From contig DENL01000013.1 of assembly GCA_002359655.1 (NCBI GenBank), positions 1 to 46,449 on the forward strand: 46,449 nucleotides of DNA. Reading direction: 5' to 3'. The position numbers were made by a program, and so were the translations under genes. Positions 32,477 to 44,300 of the stretch are shown here, in pieces. The DNA is from Rickettsiales bacterium UBA2645 (GTDB lineage Bacteria > Pseudomonadota > Alphaproteobacteria > Rickettsiales > UBA1997). Position 1 is the first letter of the stretch, and every line of letters begins with the position of its first letter. The notes under the pieces were generated by a model, which worked only from the letters and a program-made list of their open reading frames with translations, searched no databases and was not told the origin of the DNA.

Positions 32477-35233
32477 ATGAAAAAAATCGCTCTCATCGAC
32501 GGTTATGGATTTGTTTTTCGCGCTTATCATTCTCTGCCGCCATTAACCAGACCAGATGGAACGCCAGTCGGCGCTGTTTACGGTTTTACCAATATGTTGA
32601 TAAAATTACTGGCTGGACTTGACGTCACTCACGCCGCTATTGTTTTTGATTCTGGCTCAAAAACATTTCGTAACGAAATCTATCCAGCTTATAAAGCCAA
32701 TCGCCCGCCCTGCCCTGAAGATTTAATTCCGCAATTTGCCATTGTGCGCCAAGCAGCGCAATCTTTGAATTTAATGATTTTAGAAAAAGTAGGATTTGAA
32801 GCTGACGACATCATTGCCACCATCGCCAAAAAATATTCTTCCGACGAAGATCAAGTTTTGATCGTTTCTTCCGACAAAGATCTGATGCAACTAATTGATG
32901 AAAATATCGTAATGTACGACGCCATGAAAAATAAAATGATCATGGCTGCTGAAGTAAAAGAAAAATTTTTTGTCGTGCCAGAAAAAGTTTTAGATGTTTT
33001 GTCTTTGATTGGCGATGCTTCTGATAATATTCCCGGTGTTAAAGGCATTGGTCCAAAAACTGCCGCTGAGTTGATTGCACAATTTGGCAGCTTAGAAAAT
33101 ATCTTTGCTAACCTTGATCAAATCAAACAAGATAAGCGTCGCCATCTTTTAAGTGAAGGTGTTGAAAATGCTAAACTATCAAAAATTCTCGCTTCGTTAA
33201 AAGAAGATGTTGAGCTTAACATCACGCTTGAAGACTTGAAAATCAAAGCCATTGATCCACATCAACTGGTTTCTTTTCTTGAGTTGCAAGGTTTTAAATC
33301 TTTGGTTTTACGGGTGAAAAAAGAATTCGGAATTTCTGATACGATAAAAATTGCTACAGATTTCGAGCAAAAAACCGCAGTAAAAACTGAGCAACAAATT
33401 TATTTTCGTGATGTCAAAAAAACTGCGGTTAATTCAAAAGAAATTATCGATCGCATCAGCTTGCAAGCCAAACAAAACGGCATTGTTACGATTGATAAGA
33501 ACAATAATTTTGTCACTATTTCAACCGCTAAATTTGGCGAAAGTACTAAAGAAATTTTTTATTTTGAAATTGTAGAAACTGTAAAAAACACAATAAAAAA
33601 TTCTGCAGTCGATCTTTTTAATTTTAACGAAGAAGTTCCGCAAAGCACTGCTGAAGCTGAATTCACGATTTTAGATTTAGCAAAAATATTACGAGACGAC
33701 TCAATCAAAAAAGTTTTTTTTGATGTGAAAGATTTTTTAAAAACCACCGAAGTTAAATCTTATCAAGACATTTTATTGATTGATCATTTGGCAAACTCGG
33801 CAATCAAAAATAATTTGCGCGAACTAATCGACCTCAACTTAAATGAAGACATAGAAGAGCTGGGATTTGGCCAGATTTTTGCTGAGTTGGAAAAAAATAA
33901 AGAACCAGAAATTTTTGCCGACAGCGCAAAAAAAATAGATTTCTTTTGCTTCAAAAATTTTGCTATTCAGCAACTTTATCAAAGTTTTTCTGCAAAAATT
34001 TTCGACTTAAAACTAAACTTTGTTTATTTAGGATTAGAGCTTCCGCTCCTACAAGTTGTTGCTAAAATGGAAAGCAATGGTGTCGCAATCGACATTGAAA
34101 AATTGCATATTTTATCGCAAGAGTTTGCCAGCCAGATACAAAATCTGACAAAAGAAATTCATCAAATTGCCAAGGAAGAATTCAACATCGCTTCCACACA
34201 ACAATTGGCAAAAATTCTTTTTGTAAAATTAGGTTTAGATTCAGCAAAAAAATCAAAAAAAACTGGCGCGCTTTCAACTAATTCTAGAGTTTTGGAAGAG
34301 CTTGCCGATGAAGGGCATGAAATAGCGCGCAAGGTTTTAGATTTTCGTAAATTTTCGAAATTAAAAAATACTTATGCTGATGCGTTGCCAAAAGAAATAA
34401 ATCCAAAAACTAACCGAATTCACAGCAATTTTTCTACTACTTCAACAATCACTGGAAGGCTTAGTTCAAATAATCCGAACTTACAAAATATTCCGATAAA
34501 AAGTTTAGAAGGTCGTAAAATTCGTGAAAGTTTTGTTGCTGCTAAAGATCATTTTTTTATTTCTGCCGACTACTCGCAAATCGAGCTGCGAGTCATTGCT
34601 CATGTCGCCAAAATCGATAATTTAATCGCGGCCTTTAAAGAAAATAAAGATATTCACAGCATCACCGCTAGCCAAGTTTTCAATATTTCTGAGGATAAAG
34701 TTACTGATGAAATTCGCTCAAAAGCCAAGGCAATTAATTTTGGAATTATTTACGGAATCAGTGCTTTCGGACTTGCGCGCCAACTTAATATTCCAAGACA
34801 AGAAGCGGCAATTTACATCAAATCTTATCTGGAAGCTTATCCCGGAATTGATAGCTACATGAAAAACTACATCGAACTTGCGCGCGCTAATGGCTACGTC
34901 GAAACCATTTCTGGCAGAAAATGTTTTATTCGCGAAATCAATAACAAAAATCCAATCATTCGCTCTGAAGCTGAGCGTTTATGCATCAACGCGCCAATTC
35001 AAGGAAGTGCTGCTGATATTATTAAAATGGCGATGATTCGTTTGGATAAAAAATTTTCTGAAATGAAATTGCGCTCAAAAATTATTATGCAAATTCACGA
35101 CGAATTAATTGTTGAAGCGCCGCAAGATGAAGTAGAAATCGCCACAAAAGTTTTGAAGGCAGAAATGGAAAATGCTTTTATTTTAGATGTACCGCTGCGT
35201 GTTGATGTAAAAGTGGATCGTTGCTGGAAATAA
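32477..35233 (+). CDS. polA: DNA polymerase I
   Basis: 918 residues. The 5'-3' exonuclease domain is intact (ALIDGYGFVFRAYHSLPPLT, VGFEADDIIAT, SSDKDLMQLI, GDASDNIPGVKGIGPKTAAEL). The middle domain is where the 3'-5' exonuclease should be; the first acidic motif reads TIDKNNNF, lacking the D-x-E pair, so proofreading is probably lost. Polymerase motifs are intact: DYSQIELRVIAH (A), RSKAKAINFGIIYG (B) and MQIHDELIVEAP (C). It fills gaps and removes primers. Confidence 0.96.
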   Translation: MKKIALIDGYGFVFRAYHSLPPLTRPDGTPVGAVYGFTNMLIKLLAGLDVTHAAIVFDSGSKTFRNEIYPAYKANRPPCPEDLIPQFAIVRQAAQSLNLMILEKVGFEADDIIATIAKKYSSDEDQVLIVSSDKDLMQLIDENIVMYDAMKNKMIMAAEVKEKFFVVPEKVLDVLSLIGDASDNIPGVKGIGPKTAAELIAQFGSLENIFANLDQIKQDKRRHLLSEGVENAKLSKILASLKEDVELNITLEDLKIKAIDPHQLVSFLELQGFKSLVLRVKKEFGISDTIKIATDFEQKTAVKTEQQIYFRDVKKTAVNSKEIIDRISLQAKQNGIVTIDKNNNFVTISTAKFGESTKEIFYFEIVETVKNTIKNSAVDLFNFNEEVPQSTAEAEFTILDLAKILRDDSIKKVFFDVKDFLKTTEVKSYQDILLIDHLANSAIKNNLRELIDLNLNEDIEELGFGQIFAELEKNKEPEIFADSAKKIDFFCFKNFAIQQLYQSFSAKIFDLKLNFVYLGLELPLLQVVAKMESNGVAIDIEKLHILSQEFASQIQNLTKEIHQIAKEEFNIASTQQLAKILFVKLGLDSAKKSKKTGALSTNSRVLEELADEGHEIARKVLDFRKFSKLKNTYADALPKEINPKTNRIHSNFSTTSTITGRLSSNNPNLQNIPIKSLEGRKIRESFVAAKDHFFISADYSQIELRVIAHVAKIDNLIAAFKENKDIHSITASQVFNISEDKVTDEIRSKAKAINFGIIYGISAFGLARQLNIPRQEAAIYIKSYLEAYPGIDSYMKNYIELARANGYVETISGRKCFIREINNKNPIIRSEAERLCINAPIQGSAADIIKMAMIRLDKKFSEMKLRSKIIMQIHDELIVEAPQDEVEIATKVLKAEMENAFILDVPLRVDVKVDRCWK

Positions 35234-35310
35234 TAACATTTTCGCAAATTTGAATAAAATTTGAATTAGCCTTAAAGACCTGATTTCATTGAACTTGCAG
35301 TGGTTTCGTC

Positions 35311-35343
35311 TGAATTTTCGCCTTAAGGCAAAAATTCATTTTT
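35311..35343. terminator. bidirectional terminator between polA and the autotransporter
   Basis: TGAATTTT-GCC (from 35311) pairs with GGC-AAAATTCA (to 35338) around TTAA, followed by TTTTT at 35339-35343 on the plus strand; the A-rich flank gives T-rich sequence on the other strand too. Well placed to end polA and the convergent 9.7-kb autotransporter gene. Confidence 0.7.
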
Positions 35344-35392
35344 CTGATAAGTTTTTTAAAGTGAAAATTAGTGTCACAAGAGAAATCGGCAT

Positions 35393-38300
35393 TTAAAAAT
35401 CATATCTCAATCTGACCGAGACTGATCTGCTATTGTAGTTGTATTTTCTTTCTAAACTGTAGTCGGTGCTAAAAGTGATTGAGTCACTGCTGTAAACATT
35501 AAGCGCAGCGCCAACCTTCAAGCTGCCTTGATAAACCTTGGCTGATTCAGAAGTAAAAGAAGTTGATTGACCAACAAAGTTACTCTGAACATTTTGTCTG
35601 TCGCCAATAAAATCATAGCCGTAAGACGCTTTTATTTGCGGATTAACTTTAAGACCCAAACGGGTTATTTTATTGTAGTTTAAAACTGCACCTGCTCTGC
35701 CTTCAAAAAATCTGTTGCTGCTGTGATCAACTTGCAGATTAAGATTTCCGGCTCCGCTTTCAGTATATTTTGAAATTTCATTACGGGCAAAAGTTGCAGT
35801 AAGGCTTGGAATAAAACTAAATCCGCCACCAAGATTTTGGATGATTCCACTTTCAGCGCGAGCAATGTAGGTTTGGCCGCTGTAACTTGCTTGAGCGTAA
35901 CTATCAACCAAAGAGATTGCTCTACTTGATGAATATTCGTTCCAAGCAAATCCCAAAGCAGCGTCGAAGAAAAATTTATCAAAACTTGTGCCGCCGTAAG
36001 CATTTAGCTGGTAGCTATCGGTGGCAATTTTTTTCGAACTAGTTTTTGCAGTAGAGGTGGCAGTGGCGTAAGTTCCAGACAGACCAAAGTGATTATTTTG
36101 TGAGGTCTCGGTGTCCATACCAAAGGCAATTCCTTGCGAACGCGCCTTGTAACCATCAGCTTGCGATGAACTTTTTTGATCAATCCAATTGCCAAATTTT
36201 TCTAACCAAGCTCCGTGATTTGAAGCCTCATCTCCTGAAGCAACTCCTGAAATGTCACTTAAATGAAAATTCTGTAAACGATCTTGTGAAATGGTTATTG
36301 AGGTATTTACCACTTTTAAAACGCTGGTATTAGAGCTGTTATCAGCTTGCGGCGTGGTTGATTTAAGAGCCTGATCTTTTTGTGAGTCAGAAAAATTAGC
36401 TGAATTGATGTATTGCTGAAGTGTTAACAAATTACCTGTAGCGCCAATAATCTGAGAAATGTTGTTGTAGGCATTGATGGCCGAAATATTTTTTGTCGGA
36501 GCCGTTCTGTCTATTTTCTTAACCACTAAATACAAAGCATTATTACTCTCCTCTAATGTAAACATTCTGTTGCCGTAAATATTAGAGTTTGATCCGTTAA
36601 CAATTATTTTTGTGACATCAATTGCTCCGATTTCTGAATTAGAACTACCGGCAACGATTTCGTAAGTAGATATTTTTTCTAAAGAAAGACTAGAATCGAA
36701 AGTCACATACAAGCTGGTGCTAGAACTAATTGATGCTACTCCTGAAGCCAAAATATTGCCTGAAGCTGCACTGCTGGTTAACGATAATTTTAAAGTGTCA
36801 CCAGCCAAAGTAGTAAAATTGCCATCGATAAAATGTGATCCCGAACCCAAGTTAATCTGTGCTGATCCTGAACCGCTGACGTCACCAGTGATTATTCGAG
36901 AATCGTTGCCAAAATTTAATGTTCCTGAAACGTTAACATTATTAGCCGCAACATCAGCTCCTAAATTAAAAGTTGAGCCCGACTCAACGTTGATATCAGA
37001 CAAACTATTAAAGATGCCAATCGCCGCGCTGTTAGTAAATGAGCTACTGTTAACGATATTTAGCTCGCCGGAATTTGCCGATGAGCCATCAATGTAGCCG
37101 CTGACACTTGCACCATTATCCAAATTTAAAACTGCTCCACTACCAAGAAACAAGCCACTAGAGGCACTTAGATTATTAGATAAATTTAAAGTTGCTGAAT
37201 CTCCAATTGTAATATTAGAGCTGCTAATTGAGTTAGCAGCGTCAATTACAATGCCGCTAGCAATATTGATATTAGCCAAAGAATTAGTGTCACCAATTGC
37301 TGATGTATCATCAAAAGTCCGCGTGCTGTTTAGATTTAGATTACCAACTCCGCTGCTAGTACCTTCAATAGTTCCGCTTAAAGTTCCGCTTCCTAAATTT
37401 AAAGTTGAAGTGGAATTAAGAGAAATGCTGCTAGCGCTAATATTAAAATCTCCAACATTAATAGTTTTTGCTTCGTCAACAGTGATTGAAGCCAGAGAGT
37501 TAGAGCTAGATCCAATATCATTGTCGAGAGTTCTACTGGCAGAGAATCTCAGCGTTCCCACTTTATCACTACTGCCTTGAATCAAACCACTAAATGAAGC
37601 GGTCCCTAATATTAGAGTTGCGTTACTGCCAATTTTTAAATTAGTAGCTCTGATAGATTTATTGTTGGTTGCTGTATCTAAAGTGACGCCGTCACTAATC
37701 ACAACGTTACTCAGCGCTGTCGCAGAAGAAGTGCCGCCAATATTGTTAGTAATGGTACGATTGGCATTAAAGTTAACTGTTCCCGTACCGCTAACTCCGG
37801 AAATATTGCCACTGAGCACGCCACTTCCTAAATTAAGAATTGAATTGGTATTAAGAGTAATGGCACTAGTAATAGCGGCACTATTGGCATTGAGGGTAGA
37901 TCCGCTATTTAAGGTAGTAGTGGTAGAAGTAAGACTGCCAGTTCCCAGAGTTAGAGTTGAGTTAGAATTTAGAGTAGTTGAGCTGGCGTTAATCGAATTG
38001 CTACTAGCAAGAGTTAAAGTTTTGCTAGCAGCAATGTTTAAGGCTGAAATAGCATTACTGCTAGTTCCTAAATTGCCGTTAGAAGTAAAGTTTTGTGAGA
38101 CGCTAACCGTTCCGTTACCGCTAGTTAGACCTTTAACATCGCCATTAACTGCAGCATTAGTACTCAAATCAAGAGTAGAACCAGCATTAAGAAGAACTCC
38201 ACTTGTTGTAGTTAGAGTATTTCCCAAAGTTAATGTTCCTGAGGCCCCACCTCCAACTGTAACACTAGTGCTGCTAATCGAACTATTAGCTGTAATAGTA

Positions 38301-41300
38301 GCACCATTAGAAATATTAATATTAGCTAGAGAGTTAATTGAGCCGATCGCTGATGCTGCGGCAAGTGTTCTTGTACTATTTAGGTTTAACTTACCTACTC
38401 CAGCACTAATACCTTGAATAGTTCCGCTCAGAGTGCCACTACCCAGATTTAAAGTTGACCCTGAATTAAGAGAAATGCTGTTAGCACTAATATTAAAATC
38501 TCCAGCATTAACAGTTTTTGTCGCATCCACAGTGATTGCAGCTAGGGCGTTGGAACTCGATCCAAGATTACCCGCAAGCGTATTATCATCTGCAAATCTC
38601 AGAGTTCCTGCATTGTTACTATTACCCTGAATCAGACCGCTAACTGAACTAGTTCCTAATATCAAAGTTGCATTACTGCCAATTTTTAGAGTAGTGGCAG
38701 AAATTGAGTTGTTATTAGTTGCAGCATCAACCGTTTTATTATCAGCAATAGTGATTGAAGAAACTGAGAAGTTACCGCCAATATTTCCAACAATGGTATT
38801 GTCATCCAAGAATTTCACAATTCCTGTTCCCGCAGCAGAACCATCAATGGTTCCAATTACTGAATTAGCGCTAAGATTAAGAGTTGCATTAGCTTCATTT
38901 AAAGAAACGTTGCCTATTACACTTCCGGAATTGCTAGTTAACGTTCCCGAAACGTTAAAGTTACTAGCGCTAACATCGGATCCCAAATTAAAAGTGGAGC
39001 CCGATTCAACATTGACATTAGCTAAGCTATTTTCACCACCAATTGAATTACTACTAGTAAATGAGCTACCATTAATAACGTTTAGATCACCGGAATTTGC
39101 TGACGAGCCTTCAAGATAGCCACTAAAGCTTGCGCCATTATCCAAATTTAAAACCGCTCCACTGCCAATGTAAGCTGCATAGCTAACATTTAAACTGTTA
39201 GCCAGATTTAAGGTTGCTGAATCTCCAATTGTAAAATCAGAAGTATTAATTGAGCTATTGGCAGTAATGGTCACGCCACTAGCAATATTAACAGAAGAAA
39301 GAGAATTGTTCGCTCCAATCGTTGATGTCACGGCAAAAACTCGGTCACTGTTTAAATTTAAGCTACCTTCTTCACCGTTAATACTGTCAATAGTAGCACT
39401 CAGCGTACCACTACCCAAATTTAGATTTGATCCTGAATTAAGAGAAATGCTGTTAGCGCTGATATTAAAATCTCCAACATCAACAGTTTTTGACGTATCC
39501 ACAGTAATTGTGGCTAACGAGTTGGAGCTAGATCCCAGATCACCAGCAAGAGTATTGTCATCCGCAAATCTCAATGTTCCTACATTATCGCTGCTACCTT
39601 GAATCAAACCGCTAACTGAACCAGTTCCCAATATCAAAGTTGCGCCATTATTGATTTGCAGATTGGTAGTAGAAATTGAGTTATTATTGGCTGCAGCATT
39701 AAGAGTAACCCCATCGGCAATCACAACACTGCTTAGCGCTGTTGTTGAAGAGTTGCCGCCAATATTGTTAGTAGTGGTACGATTAGAATTGAAGTTAACT
39801 GTTCCAGTACCGCTAACTCCAGAAATATCGCCACTAACCGTGCCGCTTCCCAAGTTAAGAGTTGAGTTAGCTTTGAGAGTAATTGCGCTGTTAATATCAG
39901 CGTTATTAGCGTTGAGAGTGGCTCCACTGTTTAAGGTAGTAGTGTTAGAAGTAAGACTACCACTTCCCAGAGTTAGAGTTGAACTAGAACCAATTGTGGT
40001 ATTAGTAGCTCTAATTGAGTTGTTATTAGTTGCGGCATCCAGAGTAACACCATCAGCAATCACAACGTTGCTCAGCGCTGTTGTTGAAGAAGTGCCGCCA
40101 ATATTGTTAGTAGTGGTACGATTAGCATTGAAGTTAACTGTTCCAGAGCCGCTAACTCCAGAAATATTTCCACTGACTGTACCACTTTCCAAGTTAAGAA
40201 CTGAACTGTTGTTAAGAGTGATTGCACTGATAATAGTGGCGTTATTGGCGTTGAGAGTAGCTCCACTATTTAAGGTAGTAGTGGTGCTAGTAATTGAACC
40301 CGAAGAGAAGTTAAGACTAGAGCCAGAGTTTAAAGTAACTGTCTGGGCAGCAATATTGTAGCTACCAGCATTAAGAGTTTTATTAGCAGCAACTGTAAGA
40401 CTGGCTAATGCATTGGCAGAGCTATTACCGAAGTTTGTAGTTAAAGTATTATTGTCGGTAAAGTTAACTGTACCAGTGCTGTTAGTACCAGAAACAGTGC
40501 CAGTAACTGTACCACTTCCCAAGTTAAGAGTTGAACCAGAAGCAAGAGTGGTATTTCCGGTTAGGCTTCCTGTGGTTAAGGTCAGAGTTGAATTACTACC
40601 TAAGCTGATATTTGTAGCATTAATATTTTGAGTATTGGCCGTAACAATTTTTGAACTTGAAATATTGACTGCAGCAAGAGAGTTACCCGAAGTTCCAACT
40701 GCCCCAGCTAAAGTGTTGGTAGCGGTGAAGTTTAGAGCACCTAATCCATCGGAAGATCCTTGAATAGCTCCAGTAACTGCTCCGGTTCCCAGAGTTAAAG
40801 TTGAGCCAGAACCAATTGTGGTGGTGGTAGATCTAATTGAGTTGTTATTAGTTGCAGCATCCAGAGTAACACCATCACTAATCACAACGTTGCTCAGCGC
40901 TGTCGCAGAAGAAGTACCGCCAATATTGTTAGTAGTGGTACGATTAGCATTAAAGTTAACTGTTCCCGTACCATTGCTACCAGAAATATTACCACTAAGC
41001 GCGCCACTTCCTAAGTTAAGAATTGAATTAGTGTTAAGAGTAATGGCACTAGTAATAGCGGCACTATTGGCATTGAGTGTAGATCCGCTATTTAAGGTAG
41101 TAGTGGTAGAAGTAAGACTGCCAGTTCCTAAAGTTAAGGTTGAGCTAGAACCAATTGTGGTGTTAGTGGCTCTAATTGAGTTGTTGTTAGTTGCGGCATC
41201 AAGAGTAACACCATCACTAATCACAACGTTGCTCAGCCCTGTCGCAGAAGAAGTACCGCCAATATTGTTAGTAGTGGTACGATTAGCATTAAAGTTAACT

Positions 41301-44300
41301 GTTCCCGTACCATTGCTACCAGAAATATTACCACTAAGCGCGCCACTTCCTAAATTAAGAATTGAATTAGTGTTAAGAGTAATGGCACTAGTAATAGCGG
41401 CACTATTGGCATTAAGGGTAGCTCCATTGTTTAAGGTAGTAGTGGTAGAAGTAAGACTGCCAGTTCCCAGAGTTAGAGTTGAGTTAGAATTTAGAGTAGT
41501 TGAGGTAGCATTAATGGAATTGCTACCAGCAAGAGTTAAAGTTTTGCTAGAACCAATGTTTAAAGCTGAAATAGAATTACCGCTGGTTCCTAAATTGCCG
41601 TTAGAAGTAAAGTTTTGTGAGACGCTAACCGTTCCGTTACCGCTATTCAGACCTTTAACATCGCCATTAACTACAGCATTAGTACTCAAATCAAGAGTAG
41701 AACCAGCATTAAGAAGAACTCCACTTGTTGTAGTTAGAGTATTTCCTAGAGTTAATGTTCCTGAAGTACCACCTCCAACCTTAACGTTAGTGCTGCTAAT
41801 CGAACTATTAGCCGTAATAATAGCACCATTAGAAATGTTAATAGTAGCCAAAGAGTTGTTTGAGCCGATCGCTGATGCTGCGGCAATGTTGGTAGTAGAG
41901 TTTAAAACTAAACTGCCCACCCCACTACTAACCCCATCAATAGTACCAGTAAATCCGCCACTTCCCAGAGTTAAGGTTGATCCAGAATCAAGAGTGGTAT
42001 TTCCAGTTAGACTTCCTGTAGTTAGAGTAAGAGCTGAACTGCTGCTTAAGCTAATATTCGTAGCATCAATACTTTGAGCATTGGCAGTAACAGTTTTAGA
42101 GCTCGAAACATTAACCGCAGCAAGAGAGTTAGCTGAGGTTCCAAGTACCCCACCTAGAGTATTAGCATCAGTAAAGTTAACAGTACCAATTCCATCGGAA
42201 AGTCCTTTAATAGTTCCAGTAACTGCTCCAGTTCCTAAGTTTAAACTTGCACCAGAATCAAGAGTTACCGCTCCAACAATAGTTCCAGTAGTTGAAGTTA
42301 GGGTTGAGTTAGAGGCTAGGTTAACTGCCAAAGCATCAATATTTTGAGTATTAGCAGTAACAGTTTTGGAACTTGAAATATTAACCGCAGCAAGAGAGTT
42401 AGATGATGTTCCAAGTACCCCACCTAGAGTATTGTTGTCAGTAAGATTTACTGTTCCTTTACCGTCAGCAAAACCTCTAATAGTTCCAGTAACTGTTCCA
42501 GTTCCAAGATTAAGAGCAGTGTTATCTCCGCTTAAGTTTGTGGTTGAACCAAGAGTAATGGTGCCAGCAGCAATTGAATTATTGTTGGTTGCGGCATTGA
42601 CGGTTTTATTGTCGGCAATGGTGATAGAAGCTAGAGAGAACGTGCCACCGATATTGCCGTTAGTAGTGTTGTTGTCTAAGAATTTTAAAATTCCCACTCC
42701 CGCAGCAGTACCATTGATGGTTCCATTTACTGATCCAGAATTAAGGTTAACTGTTGCACTAGCATTGGCTAAAGAGATGTTACCATTAACCGCACCAGTT
42801 GCCATGGTCAGAGTTGAAGAAGCACCAGCAAGCGAGATGCTGGTAGCAGAAAGAGAGCTGCTACCAGAAAAAGTTAAAGCTTTGCCAGTGGCAATAGTAA
42901 CTGCAGATAAAGAGTTGGTGGCACCAATTGATGATGCAGTTATGGTAGAAGTTCCATTTAAAGTTAGAGTACCCACCCCACTACTAACACCATCAATAGT
43001 ACCAGTAAATCCGCCATTTCCCAGAGTTAGGGTTGATCCAGAATCAAGAGTAGTATTTCCAGTTAGACTTCCTGTAGTTAGAGTAAGAGCTGAACTGCTG
43101 CTTAAGCTAATATTCGTAGCATCAATACTTTGAGCATTAGCAGTAACAGTTTTGGAACTTGAAATATTAACCGCAGCAAGAGAATTGGCTGAAGTTCCAA
43201 GTACCCCACCTAGAGTATTAGAATCAGTGAAATTTATAGTACCAACTCCATCGGAAAGTCCCTGAGTGGTTCCAGTAACTTTTCCAGTTCCTAGATTTAG
43301 AGTTGCACCAGAATCAAGAGTTACCGCTCCAACAATAGTTCCAGTAGTTGAAGTTAGAGTTGAGTTAGAAGCTAGGTTAACTGCCAAAGCATCAATATTT
43401 CTGGTATTAGCAGTAATAGCTTTATTGCTTGAGATGTTAACTGCCGCAAGAGAGTTAGATGATGTTCCAAGTACCCCACCTAGAGTATTGTTGTCAGTAA
43501 GATTTACTGTTCCTTTACCATCAGCAAAACCTTGAATGGTTCCAGTAACTGTTCCAGTTCCAAGATTAAGAGCAGTGTTATCTCCGCTTAAGTTTGTGGT
43601 TGAACCAAGAGTAATAGTGCTAGCAGCAATTGAATTATTGTTGGTTGCGGCATTAACAGTTTTATTGTCGGCAATGTTGATAGAAGCTAGAGAGAACGTG
43701 CCACCGATATTGCCGTTAGTAGTGTTGTTGTCTAAGAAATTTAAAATTCCTCTACTAGCAGCACTACCATTAATAGTTCCGGTCACCGATCCAGTATTAA
43801 GATTGAGTACGGCAGTGGCATTGGCAAAAGAAACATTTCCAGTAATCGAACCGCTCCCCATGGTCAGAGTTGAGGCAGCACCAGCAAGTGAGATAGTGGT
43901 AGCGGAAATTGAATTGTTATTAGTTGCGGCATCAAGAGTTTTTCCTGCATTTACCGTAACAGAAGTAAGCGCTGAAGTTGATCCAATATTACCATTAAGA
44001 GTGGTAGTGCTGCTACTGTTAATTACCAGTTTTGTAGCACCATCTATTTTACCGGTTAGAGTTCCGCCAGCTAGAGTAACCGTTTGAGAAGAGCTGCCAG
44101 TTGTGATATCACCAATCACCGAGCCACCATTTATTGCAAATGTTGAAGAGGTGCTAGTGCCAAGATTAACATTACCAGCTATTGTTCCCAGAGTGTTAGT
44201 GAGCGCTAAGCTGCCAGTTCCAGCAGTGATATTTCCGGTAATTCCGGCACTTGAGTTGTTGGTTATTGTAGCATTGTTACTATTACCAAGCGTGATAGCG

